Shown: in pieces, positions 1 through 8,909 of the stretch | Layout of the letters: each line of letters opens with the position of its first letter | Numbering within the stretch: position 1 is the stretch's first letter | Source: an uncultured Lachnospiraceae bacterium | Lineage (GTDB): Bacteria; Bacillota; Clostridia; Lachnospirales; Lachnospiraceae | Assembly: GCA_951802115.1 (NCBI GenBank) | Contig: CATOPL010000004.1 | Span: forward strand, 146,464 to 210,463 | Length of the DNA: 64,000 bases | Direction: 5' to 3' | Program-made: the position numbers and the translations under genes | The notes under the pieces: generated by a model | Told to the model about the DNA's origin: nothing | What the model saw: the letters and a program-made list of their open reading frames with translations, nothing else | Databases searched by the model: none

Positions 1-413
1 AAGGTCACACTTTCCAGCACTTCTGAAGAATTTTTTTCCAGGTGGAAGGTGTAGGGCTTTTCCATATAGCTTCTCATAAGACGTCCTGCCAGCATCAGCC
101 GATTGTTAAAAATAAAACGAAGTTCCGCCGCTTTCATGACCACAAGATATCCGTTTTTCAGAACATAGACCCCGGCCAGAAGAAATCCTGTCAAAAACAA
201 AAGTTCGCGCCCGGAAGATATATGCAACCAGCGGCTAAGCAGCAGAAGCAGTCCGCTGTTCTGTCCTATTGGTTCCATCACCAGCTGCACAAAGGGCAGT
301 ACCAGGGAAACCCCGAGAAATTCCAGAACGGATCCCAGAAACAGCAGAACAAAAAGGATCAAAAACTTGATCTTCTGTCTCCTTGTAAATATCACGCGCA
401 GCTTTCGTATCAT
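1..413 (-). CDS. ABC exporter, N-terminal membrane part (runs off window)
   Basis: The frame opens at an ATG (411-413) behind an AGGAGG site and continues past the left edge. The visible 137 residues start with a short basic stretch, then two hydrophobic helices separated by a short loop, then the sequence ending in YMEKPYTFHLEKNSSEVLES. This resembles the transmembrane domain of PglK/MsbA-type ABC exporters, in which the ATPase follows in the same chain; the ATPase lies outside the window. The start overlaps the stop of the upstream gene as ATGA, so it is translated in the same operon as the DUF3021-like and LytTR genes. That makes it a likely part of a LytTR-controlled export unit. Substrate unknown. 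Confidence 0.7.
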   Translation of the reverse strand, partial: MIRKLRVIFTRRQKIKFLILFVLLFLGSVLEFLGVSLVLPFVQLVMEPIGQNSGLLLLLSRWLHISSGRELLFLTGFLLAGVYVLKNGYLVVMKAAELRFIFNNRLMLAGRLMRSYMEKPYTFHLEKNSSEVLESVT

Positions 414-868
414 GACTGCCTCCTTTTTTTGTACTGTTCCAGAAGAGCATTATACATATGTGCCCGGCACCGGTTGAACAGTTCAAAACCGGCACAGACA
501 AGAACGCCTGCCAGAAGCACCAGAAACAACAGCCCTGTATCTGTGCGGACCGTCTGCTTTGGTATCCCTGTCATTTCCAAAAAGCGAAGACATCCATATC
601 CCCAGACACCGGCCATGCACAGATACAAAAGCAGCCGGATCTTATACGGTATACTGCTCAAAAGGCCGCTTCCCAGTATCATTCTCTGCGCCAAGATATT
701 TCCCAGAGAAAAGAAAAAGATTCCCCACAAGATGCCGGCCTCAGGAACCGGCATATGTGGAAATATCATCTGTCCGGTCAGGTACAGAAGCGTCAATATC
801 GTAAACAAATATGAAGTATAGATTGCCACCGGCTTTAACAGACGGTATAATTTCAGCATGAATTTCAT
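410..868 (-). CDS. DUF3021-like four-helix membrane protein
   Basis: This 152-residue protein has four hydrophobic segments and a charged C-terminal tail (EQYKKRRQS). The ATG at 866-868 follows a good AGGAGGAG site and is preferred over an upstream in-frame ATG at 952 that would overlap the LytTR gene. In Firmicutes, a LytTR-domain regulator is typically followed by a DUF3021 membrane protein of this size that is thought to control it. Gene order and topology fit, but the assignment is by pattern, not by a profile hit. It is translationally coupled (ATGA) to the ABC exporter downstream. Confidence 0.6.
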   Translation of the reverse strand: MKFMLKLYRLLKPVAIYTSYLFTILTLLYLTGQMIFPHMPVPEAGILWGIFFFSLGNILAQRMILGSGLLSSIPYKIRLLLYLCMAGVWGYGCLRFLEMTGIPKQTVRTDTGLLFLVLLAGVLVCAGFELFNRCRAHMYNALLEQYKKRRQS

Positions 869-942
869 TTTACTCCTCCTGTTGCAGCCCGTCGTCAAAT
901 CCTGTCCGGATTTCCGACGCAGCCGCCTCTGCATCTGTCTTT

Positions 943-1383
943 TCACAGACACCCGAGCTTTGCCTTAATCTGCTTTGCATACTGGCGGGATACATTGAGC
1001 CGTTCCCCGTTGTTCATGATCACCTGCATGGTTCCGCCGAACTCCGGCTTCAAAGACTGGATCTGATTAAAGTTAATGATGGAAGATTTGGAAGCCCGGA
1101 AAAAATCGCAGCTTTCCAGACGGCCCTCCAGTTCATACAGCCGAAGAGGCGTTTCATACACCTCCTGCTCCGTATACAGAAAAGTCCGCTTCTCCACCGT
1201 GTCAATATACAAGATCTGCTCCACATCCAGGATATACGTCCTTCCGTCCCGGTGCCCGGTCAGCTTCTGGTCCGTCATGCGCAGCATCTCCAGAATCCGG
1301 ATCACGGATTCACTGGTCTGCCTGCACCGTATGGTGATATCCAGATCTTCCGCCGAAGGATCTTCTTCTATTCTGATCTTCAC
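943..1383 (-). CDS. LytTR-domain DNA-binding regulator
   Basis: 147 residues. The C-terminal two thirds form a LytTR domain: the stretch YILDVEQILYIDTVEKRTFL, then LESCDFFRASKSSIINFNQI, then VIMNNGERLNVSRQYAKQIK. There is no receiver domain, which is usual for the stand-alone LytTR proteins that pair with DUF3021 membrane proteins. I chose the GTG at 1381-1383 because a GAGG site lies six bases upstream and the protein then begins MKIRIEEDP, as family members do; a GTG at 1395 is also open. It probably acts as a DNA-binding switch for the downstream membrane protein and exporter. Confidence 0.85.
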   Translation of the reverse strand: MKIRIEEDPSAEDLDITIRCRQTSESVIRILEMLRMTDQKLTGHRDGRTYILDVEQILYIDTVEKRTFLYTEQEVYETPLRLYELEGRLESCDFFRASKSSIINFNQIQSLKPEFGGTMQVIMNNGERLNVSRQYAKQIKAKLGCL

Positions 1384-1504
1384 TGAGAACCTCACCCCGC
1401 TTCCACTCTTTTCTCACAGTATAGAAGACTTTTTCCGGACACGCAATCCCCCCGGGAGCGACCTGCCGGAAAAAGGGACTGACCTGCATCTTTTCCATTC
1501 TTTT

Positions 1505-1590
1505 TTACCGAATCTGATTCAAAATCCTCAGGTCCTTGATTTTCGTATCCTCTGCAAATATGCTGTCATTTCTTCAACCATGATTTTATG
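1505..1590 (-). pseudogene. Relic of the 3' end of a DUF4132 gene
   Basis: On the minus strand this stretch reads IFAEDTKIKDLRILNQIR followed by a stop, almost the same as the last residues of the large DUF4132 protein whose gene ends at 2172 (LFAEDTKIKDPGILSQIR). About 46 of 54 bases match, including third-position differences. Upstream of the match the similarity fades through small indels. It is therefore an old second copy of the tail, or the tail of a lost paralogue, separated from the intact gene by an IS3 remnant and a structured RNA element. No function expected. Confidence 0.7.
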
Positions 1591-1667
1591 CAAATCTTCT
1601 ATTTCAAGGCCTTGTCTTCCACCTGTAAATATAGCATCATTCTGCCCAGACAGTCCCAAATACGATT

Positions 1668-1792
1668 TTATCCCCCTCACCCCGCAGATATGCATCTACT
1701 ACCCGTTTCTTGAACTCAAAGCTATATTTAGCCATAAAATAAACTGACCTCCAATCGTTAGATTTTTGGTCTAACTTTTGGGGGTCAGTTCA
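1668..1792 (-). mobile_element. IS3-family left end with start of orfA (truncated)
   Basis: The minus strand begins with a typical IS3-type terminal sequence, TGAACTGACCCCC, followed by a short palindrome (GTTAGA...TCTAAC). An ATG at 1733-1735 then opens MAKYSFEFKKRVVDAYLRGEG, a characteristic OrfA N-terminus with the start of its helix-turn-helix. Homology stops after about 22 codons, and no orfB, DDE residues or right terminal repeat follow. It is a dead end-fragment left by deletion or recombination. Confidence 0.75.
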
Positions 1793-1873
1793 ATAAAGTT
1801 CATCCATTGGTGCCTCTCTGTTTTCATTCTGTTTTATCAATATTCATACGTTTTGATAAAAATATTCGCCCAT

Positions 1874-1900
1874 TTGAACATTAGTAGTTCAATAAGTATA
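1874..1900. repeat. Dispersed TTGAAC-N7-GTTCAA element, copy 1
   Basis: A six-base inverted repeat (TTGAAC / GTTCAA) around seven bases is followed by AATAAGTATA. The same arrangement, almost base for base, recurs at 21508-21535. Both copies lie in non-coding DNA just beyond the 3' end of minus-strand genes. It could be a regulator site or a small dispersed repeat; the sequence does not say which. Confidence 0.45.
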
Positions 1901-1940
1901 CTCATTGACTTTCATTTATAAGTAAGTGACCTTGTAAATT

Positions 1941-2132
1941 TGCCAACATCCAGCCCGTCACGGCTAACTATTTCTTTAAGCCTCATTTGAAGGGCGCCGG
2001 TCCTTAGGGCGCGTGTTTTGCACCCTTAGTACCGCTGTGTCCCTTGTAATGAGGAGGGGCCCACGTAAGTGGGAGGAGTCCTGATTGCCTGGCTGGAAGA
2101 AATAGTTAGCCATGGCGGGCGTCCGGATTGTC
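1941..2132 (+). ncRNA. Highly structured RNA element, possibly HEARO / omegaRNA-like
   Basis: The stretch folds on itself. The outer arms share a perfect 15-bp stem, GGCTAACTATTTCTT with AAGAAATAGTTAGCC. Inside are CCTCATT/AATGAGG extended by AAGGG/CCCTT, a CGGT/ACCG pairing, and a CCCAC-GTAA-GTGGG hairpin with a GNRA-type loop. U-G pairs in the outer stem favour the plus strand as the RNA. No ORF fits. Size and multibranch shape recall HEARO RNAs, the guide RNAs of IsrB/IscB nucleases, which often occur without the nuclease gene, but I could not verify a family match. The structure is well supported; its identity is a guess. Confidence 0.5.
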
Positions 2133-2171
2133 TGCTGTATTTATCAATAAGTATCCATTTGATCTCTTTCC

Positions 2172-5100
2172 CTACCGAATCTGACTCAGTATCCCCGGGT
2201 CCTTGATCTTCGTATCCTCTGCAAACAAAAGGATCTTCGACATGATCTCCGCTGTCTTGGGATCCTCATCCACAAAGGGCAGGAAGATCCTTCCCCTGTG
2301 CTGAGAATGCACCGGTACGACATACAGCATGGCATTGCCCATCTGGTGTACAACACCGCTTCCCAGATGAACCGTATATTCTCCCAGCTTTCCTTTGATG
2401 AGTGCAAAATTGCCCTCGACCTTCACATTGCTGATGCCAAACAATGCAAGATTGCATTCCACAAGCGCACGGCGCATCTCGATGGTCGAATGGCTTGCTT
2501 CCGGATCCACGCCGCCTGCATGGGCAACGCTGACCGCCAGGTCCACATCCCGCATGACCTCACTGTAAATGACATCCGGTATCTCTTTGATTTTCATCGT
2601 CATTCCCGTCTTACGGTCCAGAAATACCACCCATTCCAGTGTGGGTGCTTCGATATCTCCCGGAGAAAACCAGTCTGCCATGGCATAGATGCGCGCCACG
2701 ATATTTTCTTTATAATATACTTTCTGCAGACCGTCGTCATAATCCGCCACCCAGCGGCGCCCGCGAAGGGCCCCAACGGTCTTCTGCGGCTGGATCTGAT
2801 TGCCGGAAAACAGCATGGATTCTCCCTTTTCCAGTTCTTCTGACAGCTTCACATACAGTTCACGGAATACCTGTTTAAAGGGCTGACGAATCTGCTTTTG
2901 GAACAAAAGCTTCTGGTATTCGCTCCAGTGACCCTCGCGGTAAAGATCAAACGGATGCGCGATCAGAAGTCTCTCCTCTGAACTTACATCTGTAAGATTT
3001 CCCTGATAGTCCACAATGCCCTCTTCGGTCAGAAAGCCCAGACCGGATGTCTTTGTCTGATCGACCGGTTCCGGCATCACAAGCAGCGGCTTCAGGATCG
3101 GAGCAGCCACCGGATTTTTGAAAAGCTCCAGAAGCTCCCATGCCTCAAAGGCGGTCCGGTCCTCCATGGCCTGTTCCATCATCAGTTTTGTCCTGCTGTA
3201 CTGATCCTTCAGTGCTTTGTTCATTTCCTGCATGTTCAGTACCTGATCATTCTTTTTCAGTTTGGCAGGAACGGATTTCAGTGCTTTTCCGCCCTTGCGG
3301 CACCGCAGGGTACTCTTGCCGTTCTCGTCCACCGCGATCATCAGCTCCACATCGTCCGCACCATCTACGGGCTGCCAGGTAAAGCAGGCAGAAGCATTTT
3401 CCACCAGCTTGCTTTCCATGCGCAGCACCAGACGGGTCACATCCGTAAAACCGGCATTGACACTTAAGTTCCGAAGGGCCAGCTCGGCGGCGCGGCCCTC
3501 GCTGGCGCGGCGCTGAGCGCCGAACTGGCGGCTTTCCTTCTTATATTTCTGAACAAACTGATAGCGGTCCAGCAGCTCATTTTCCCGCTCTTCTTTTTCA
3601 GAGGGCAGCGGAAGAAGGCCAAGGCTCATCAGAAGATCCTTGTTGCGTTTTGCACAAATCTCCGCTTTTAACTCTTCTTTGTCCCTTTTGCCAAGCGCCG
3701 CATCAGCATATTTTCTTGCTCTTCCGTGGGCGGCCCCGGTGGAAGAATATTTGGCAGCATCATAAAGGAGTTTGAAAATCTTCTCCCCTACTTTTTCATA
3801 AGATTCAAAAAACCAGTTCAGATCAAAGGCGCCGTCATGCAGCTCTTCCGGAGAAAGGGGCGTATATCTGGCAATGACCGACGTGAGATGGTCATCAAAA
3901 TGCTCGCTGGTGTGGGCCATAAAATAATAACAGGTACCGGCAAAGCCCGGAACTGCAAAATGTTCCTCCAGCATGGGAATCCACTGCTCCGCATACATGG
4001 CCAGCTCCGCCAGCCGTTTTTTTGTAATATCCGTTCCCTTCAGCGCTTTGGCAAGATCAGCGGCCGTTTCTTCCTGCTTCGGCATGCTGACTTTCAAAAG
4101 ATGACTTAGTACCCTTCTTTTTTCCGTGGAAGAAGCATAGTAGCTGTAGCCCCTGGAAAGCGGCTCTTTTCCAAGAGCAGTCAAAATCTGTATCATATAA
4201 TCAATGCCGTAAATCACTTTGATGTTGCGAATCCAGTCGGAAAACGGCGTCGGCTGCTCTCCCCGTTTCAGCTCCACTTTCAGAACCTTCGGCACAATTT
4301 CCCGGTAAAGCTCATGGGCCAGCTCCATAGCCGGCATCTCTTTCCCAATCTGGTCGAACCGAAATTTTCCGTCCACCGGCGAGATGGCATCCGTCCCGAA
4401 AAAGGCATTCAGAGCGCCGATTCTGGCATTTTTGGAGGAAACGGACCCCTTTTGCTCCACAACACTGATCGGCTCCAACAAAGCGCCCATACTGGAAAAG
4501 TCAAACACCGCTTTATATAAATGATCCTTATCCCAGATGCCCCGCACATAGCACTGTACGTAGTCTCCTAAAAACAGGTAAATATCATATCTGCTCTGAT
4601 AGGGTGGGAGCTGTTCCCGCTCCCGCTGCTGAAAATAGTACTGCTGCAGGCGAAAACGCAGGGCAAACGCACTTTCCCAGTCTTTTTCGCCGGCCAGTGA
4701 GAGCCATACGCGCATGCTCCGGAAAATCGGCAGATCAGCCGCCCGTTTGGTATAAGTCACATTTTCTCCGCTGTAGCGCTTCTCACTGACCACATAAAAG
4801 TCATTGGAACTGTCAAGCACCGACAGAAGAGCCGCTGTACCGCACAGTCCAAAACGCACCTTCAGCTCATCCGGAACATACTCCGAAAACAGCGTATCCA
4901 GAACCGTACGGGCCTGCACGCCGTAGCGAAGCCCCTGAATCAGGTCTGAAAACAGCGGTTTCTTTTCTTCCCGGCTGCCGAATACTTTTTCATACAGCGG
5001 CAGATTCTGTTTATAAGCGCTCCGGTTGCTCCGACATTCCTGATAAAACGCGATTTCCAGCAAAAGCTCTGGTGTTTTGATCTCCTTTTGATAAAAGTCC

Positions 5101-7325
5101 TCCCACAGTTCCCGGAACGGATAGGCATCCAGCGGCGTGGCATCCGGATCCTTCCCGATAAACCGGCATCTCTCCAGATTATTTCCCAGCATCTCGTCCG
5201 CTTCCCATGCCGTTTTATAAGTCCTCTCCCGGTTTTCTTCGATCAGGCTGTTCAAAGCCTTCAGCACGCGGATGCATGCCTCTTCTCCATAGACAAACAG
5301 GGAGGACGCCTCTTTTTCGTCCACGTCCACAGGAGGCAGAACCCATTCTTTCCCGACATCATAAAAACCGTAGCCGGGTGTCTGCAGAATGTCCTGGGCC
5401 TCGCTGGACTCTCCCAACAGCTCTCTTAACAACACCTGCTCCGGCCCCGTCTCTCCTGCAAAAGCCGACAGATACGGCTTTACCAGCGCAAAATCAGACG
5501 AATCTTCCTTTTTCATCTGCAGCGCAAGATCCAGCGCACCCAGATGACATTCTTCAGATTTGGCGGTCAGCAGCCTTCCGATGGACTCTGCAAGCTGTGC
5601 AGGCGGCTGTTTTCTCAGAAGTGTAAGCGTTCCGGCGCGTCCTTTTTTGTATTTTAAATTCTGTTCGATTTTCCGGTAATCATCCGCCGCAAGCGTCAAA
5701 TCATCCGCCAGCCAAAAAGCCGTCCGACAAGTCGATTCCTCCGGATTGTGCATCAGGTCAAAGAGAATCTCCCGCCGTACCTTTGATGCCGGACGCCAGA
5801 GAAGCACACGCGCTGCCGTCAGCCGGTCATAAGTCCCGTACTGCGTGCCCTGCCCGATGGTCGGAATCAGCTTCGCGGCTTCGTCAAGCAGAGCATCCTC
5901 CTGCAGCATCCAGGCAATCAGACACATGCGCACTGCAAGATGCGACGGGGTAAGGCTTACCTCATGCCAGGGGAAAATGCAGGGGGAAAGCACAAGCCCT
6001 TTTTTCGGAAGCTTTTTCAGAATGCCCTTTAAGATCTCATACATCTGCACCGCTTCTTCTCTGCTGTCAAAAAGCTCTGTGGGCTCCATCTTCTTCGGCT
6101 CTATAACCGCAGCGTCCCGCATCGAATAGTACCCTTTGTTCTCTTCTTTTACGAGGGACATCAGATGCATGCCGGACAGATCCATAAAGCCATGCATAAA
6201 ACATGCCGCCAGCTCCAGATCGTCCGAATATTCCCGGATCACTTCCTTTGTCGCCTGCATTTTCAGACTTTCCTCCTGAAGGGAAGAGATAAAATAAGAA
6301 GCGGTCATCTTCTGATGTTTCGTGCCGCACTTTATAAGATGCTGTACGGCTTCCACGGCGTCCTTGGCCCGGTAAAAGCCCAGCGCCCAGAGCGCACAGC
6401 TGATGGCTATGGAATCACTGGACGCAAGCTGCTCATTTCGAAACGCTTCCTCCCGCAGGCAGCCCCCCATCAGGCGCATGAGTTTTTCCGATATCCGGTC
6501 CACACTTTTTTCATTGAAAATTCCAATCCAGGTACTGACCGCACGTTTTACGGAAGAATAACGGATCAGATCATGTTCTTCGATCACGGAAAACAGATGC
6601 AGAAAAGCCTCCGGCCGCCCGGCATCCATCGTCTCGCACACGGCCTGTCTGGCTCCCTCCTGCAATCTTGCCGCAAGCAGAAATTTTCCAAGTACTTCAT
6701 ACAGCTCCTGATTTTTGCACATGACAATCCCGCGGATCAGCTGGTGGCTGATCATGGAAGTATTCCCGTCTCCCAGCAGAATGTCCTTTACCGCCTGGAT
6801 TGTTTTTTCATTTCCAAGGTCAATCTGTGCCGCCAGAATCTCCCCATAGGCAAAAAATTCTGTCCGTGCATGGTCATATATTTCCGGCTCGGCGTTGCCT
6901 GTCAGCAGGTCAGAAAAAGGTACTCCGTAAAATTTCAGACGGGTATACGCCTGGAACAGCCGGATGCTCGCTTCCACAAACGGCGCATAACTTTCTGAAC
7001 GCACGCTCCTTCTCTGCCATCCGGCCGTCATCTGATACTGATTCATCTGATCCAGCGCATAGTAAAATTCTTCGTGCTGATCCCTTGGAATGCAGGCGCA
7101 GATCAAGTCCTGGAACCGGTTCTGGTAAAGCTCCCTCAGCGTTTGGTATGTACCTTCCTCCAAAAGCTTTCGCATCCATATACATGTATCTCGGGGAACT
7201 GCATGATAATGAATGGAAGGAAGCAGCGCTTTTGCCTCATCGGAAACCCCGGCTGCATTCTTTTTGGTCTGCGCGATCCAGTCTTCGCTTAATTTTCTTC
7301 TGGTCTGGTAAGTAAATTCCGCCAT
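2172..7325 (-). CDS. Very large DUF5724/DUF4132 (MolR/YehI-like) protein
   Basis: 1717 residues, soluble, with no signal peptide or membrane helix. The long N-terminal part is rich in helical repeat-like segments and matches what is usually called DUF5724. The C-terminal third holds the DUF4132 region, including RRWVADYDDGLQKVYYKEN and a terminal module with HSTIEMRRALVECNLALFG and VVHQMGNAMLYVVPVHSQHR. E. coli YehI/MolR is the named relative, but no biochemical role is established for the family. The ATG at 7323-7325 follows an AGGAGG site about eleven bases upstream. It appears to be alone in its transcription unit. A relic of its 3' end lies about 0.6 kb downstream. Confidence 0.8.
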   Translation of the reverse strand: MAEFTYQTRRKLSEDWIAQTKKNAAGVSDEAKALLPSIHYHAVPRDTCIWMRKLLEEGTYQTLRELYQNRFQDLICACIPRDQHEEFYYALDQMNQYQMTAGWQRRSVRSESYAPFVEASIRLFQAYTRLKFYGVPFSDLLTGNAEPEIYDHARTEFFAYGEILAAQIDLGNEKTIQAVKDILLGDGNTSMISHQLIRGIVMCKNQELYEVLGKFLLAARLQEGARQAVCETMDAGRPEAFLHLFSVIEEHDLIRYSSVKRAVSTWIGIFNEKSVDRISEKLMRLMGGCLREEAFRNEQLASSDSIAISCALWALGFYRAKDAVEAVQHLIKCGTKHQKMTASYFISSLQEESLKMQATKEVIREYSDDLELAACFMHGFMDLSGMHLMSLVKEENKGYYSMRDAAVIEPKKMEPTELFDSREEAVQMYEILKGILKKLPKKGLVLSPCIFPWHEVSLTPSHLAVRMCLIAWMLQEDALLDEAAKLIPTIGQGTQYGTYDRLTAARVLLWRPASKVRREILFDLMHNPEESTCRTAFWLADDLTLAADDYRKIEQNLKYKKGRAGTLTLLRKQPPAQLAESIGRLLTAKSEECHLGALDLALQMKKEDSSDFALVKPYLSAFAGETGPEQVLLRELLGESSEAQDILQTPGYGFYDVGKEWVLPPVDVDEKEASSLFVYGEEACIRVLKALNSLIEENRERTYKTAWEADEMLGNNLERCRFIGKDPDATPLDAYPFRELWEDFYQKEIKTPELLLEIAFYQECRSNRSAYKQNLPLYEKVFGSREEKKPLFSDLIQGLRYGVQARTVLDTLFSEYVPDELKVRFGLCGTAALLSVLDSSNDFYVVSEKRYSGENVTYTKRAADLPIFRSMRVWLSLAGEKDWESAFALRFRLQQYYFQQREREQLPPYQSRYDIYLFLGDYVQCYVRGIWDKDHLYKAVFDFSSMGALLEPISVVEQKGSVSSKNARIGALNAFFGTDAISPVDGKFRFDQIGKEMPAMELAHELYREIVPKVLKVELKRGEQPTPFSDWIRNIKVIYGIDYMIQILTALGKEPLSRGYSYYASSTEKRRVLSHLLKVSMPKQEETAADLAKALKGTDITKKRLAELAMYAEQWIPMLEEHFAVPGFAGTCYYFMAHTSEHFDDHLTSVIARYTPLSPEELHDGAFDLNWFFESYEKVGEKIFKLLYDAAKYSSTGAAHGRARKYADAALGKRDKEELKAEICAKRNKDLLMSLGLLPLPSEKEERENELLDRYQFVQKYKKESRQFGAQRRASEGRAAELALRNLSVNAGFTDVTRLVLRMESKLVENASACFTWQPVDGADDVELMIAVDENGKSTLRCRKGGKALKSVPAKLKKNDQVLNMQEMNKALKDQYSRTKLMMEQAMEDRTAFEAWELLELFKNPVAAPILKPLLVMPEPVDQTKTSGLGFLTEEGIVDYQGNLTDVSSEERLLIAHPFDLYREGHWSEYQKLLFQKQIRQPFKQVFRELYVKLSEELEKGESMLFSGNQIQPQKTVGALRGRRWVADYDDGLQKVYYKENIVARIYAMADWFSPGDIEAPTLEWVVFLDRKTGMTMKIKEIPDVIYSEVMRDVDLAVSVAHAGGVDPEASHSTIEMRRALVECNLALFGISNVKVEGNFALIKGKLGEYTVHLGSGVVHQMGNAMLYVVPVHSQHRGRIFLPFVDEDPKTAEIMSKILLFAEDTKIKDPGILSQIR

Positions 7326-7326
7326 G

Positions 7327-7575
7327 TCACTGTTGTCCTCCTATATATTCCTGGGCCTGTTCTCTGATACTTTTATCCACATCTGCCCTGTTTGCAATTT
7401 CCTGTAAAAGACCCGTTCCTTCTTTCAAACACTCCCCTGCGTTCATACACCGGTTCAGCATCCAGATTGTTGTAACAGCCGGTGTTCAAATGAACAATCG
7501 CTCCGGGATCGCCAAAGTACGCCGTTGGATGGCGCTCGATTCCATCTTTTCTATTTCCTGTTTCCATAATTCCAT
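7327..7575 (-). pseudogene. Short reading frame broken by a TGA, upstream of the DUF4132 gene
   Basis: From an ATG at 7573-7575 the frame reads MELWKQEIEKMESSAIQRRT and stops after 29 codons. The same frame then continues as a plausible helical protein, with MLNRCMNAGECLKEGTGLLQ and then ADVDKSIREQAQEYIGGQQ. It ends two bases before the DUF4132 start, and the AGGAGG of that gene lies inside its last codons. The second half could instead be a separate small gene starting at the internal ATG CTG AAC. An overlapping frame in another phase (7373-7624) looks less natural. No family recognised. Confidence 0.35.
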
Positions 7576-7631
7576 ACAAATCTTTCCTCTGTTTTCTGTT
7601 CCGTTCCTGTTCTTCCGTTTCCATTTATTTT

Positions 7632-8753
7632 TTAACAGATTCCCATCTGCTCCTGTACATATTCCAGCTCTTTTTTGTAGGCAGGATTGCGAAGATCATA
7701 AGTACAAGAATTCTTCGGTTCTTTATTCCAAAACGGTTCATTGGACCCTGCTTTGATACATTCCAGAACAAGGGTTTTGTTTATGTGAGGCCAATAGCCT
7801 ATCCCGTTCTTTTTGAAATCTTTCTGAAGAAGCTTCTTTGCGTCCAGCGGAATTTCCCGGTAATCTTTTCCTCTGCAATAACAGATTTTATCCGGGTCGC
7901 ACCCACTGATGGAGCGGCCATACATCACCGGATAATCGATCGCATCCGGATCCTCTGGAAGCGGTGCATTTCCGATGATCTCATATTCTCCATAATAAAA
8001 ATGATTGTCCATCATATATTCGGACGGGCAGCTGCTTAATGTCTGCAGCCTGTCAATACTCACATCCGGATCTTCCGTGACGATATGACAGATGGATACA
8101 CAGAGCGGTTTTCCCATAAGAATATTCCAGAATTTCCCGCCGTTTTTTATAAACTGACGGACGTCAAACAGAATCCTGCCGTAACCATAACTCCTGCGGT
8201 CATATTTAAAACGAAAGAAATCACCTTCCCGATATTTGCAGCGCCGCCTTTTTGCACCTGCAAATGCCCGAATCTCTGCCAGATCGTCAGCACCTGTGTC
8301 CTCAGCCCACTGCTTGAGAAACTTCTGAAGTCCTTCCTCGTCCATGGACGGAATCCCGGCGAACTCTGACGAATAAAAGGTCCTCTGTGTCGTATAATTC
8401 GCAAGATAAACGCCGCCTTTTTGTTCATGCCCGCCGTTGAAACTAAAATACATCCCATGGGGCGTGCATCTTTGAATATTGACGCCGTTTAAACGCCTGG
8501 GCTTTCCTTTTGCAGTAATTGGAGCGATCATTGTACGGTTATCCTGGGTTTTCAGATACCAGGAATCCTCAAGAAAACTGCCGCTGTCATGAAGCCAGAT
8601 GACTTTACGAAGAACATCGCCGTCAAAGAACAGAATATCCTTACCCGTAGAGCGCTCAGGGTTCACACTGTTATTGGGAATCTCCACACGCTCCCAGCCC
8701 GGTTCTATAAGCTCCAGTCCCAAACAGGCCCGCTGTTCATTTGTCAGTTCCAT
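7632..8753 (-). CDS. Imm26-domain protein
   Basis: 373 residues. The central part, from about residue 165, reads KYREGDFFRFKYDRRSYGYG followed by RILFDVRQFIKNGGKFW, which is the signature of the immunity protein 26 fold. The N-terminal ~160 residues are a separate unrecognised region. Imm26 proteins are usually found in polymorphic-toxin loci, where they neutralise a partner toxin; no toxin gene is visible nearby. The ATG at 8751-8753 is preferred because GGAGG lies eight bases upstream; an ATG 18 bases earlier overlaps that site. Just upstream, a C-terminal-looking fragment (LWRTLSDKREVLREIISE, stop TGA) suggests a lost gene once preceded it. Confidence 0.65.
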   Translation of the reverse strand: MELTNEQRACLGLELIEPGWERVEIPNNSVNPERSTGKDILFFDGDVLRKVIWLHDSGSFLEDSWYLKTQDNRTMIAPITAKGKPRRLNGVNIQRCTPHGMYFSFNGGHEQKGGVYLANYTTQRTFYSSEFAGIPSMDEEGLQKFLKQWAEDTGADDLAEIRAFAGAKRRRCKYREGDFFRFKYDRRSYGYGRILFDVRQFIKNGGKFWNILMGKPLCVSICHIVTEDPDVSIDRLQTLSSCPSEYMMDNHFYYGEYEIIGNAPLPEDPDAIDYPVMYGRSISGCDPDKICYCRGKDYREIPLDAKKLLQKDFKKNGIGYWPHINKTLVLECIKAGSNEPFWNKEPKNSCTYDLRNPAYKKELEYVQEQMGIC

Positions 8754-8909
8754 ACGCAGAGCCTCCTTCATTCTGAAATTATTTCCCGTAATACTTCTCT
8801 TTTATCTGACAGGGTTCTCCATAACGTACCCAAATGTGAAAAATCACGCAGCAGTATTCAAAAACAGGCACAACCATGGTACGCTCTGCCCAGGAATCGC
8901 AAATACAGA

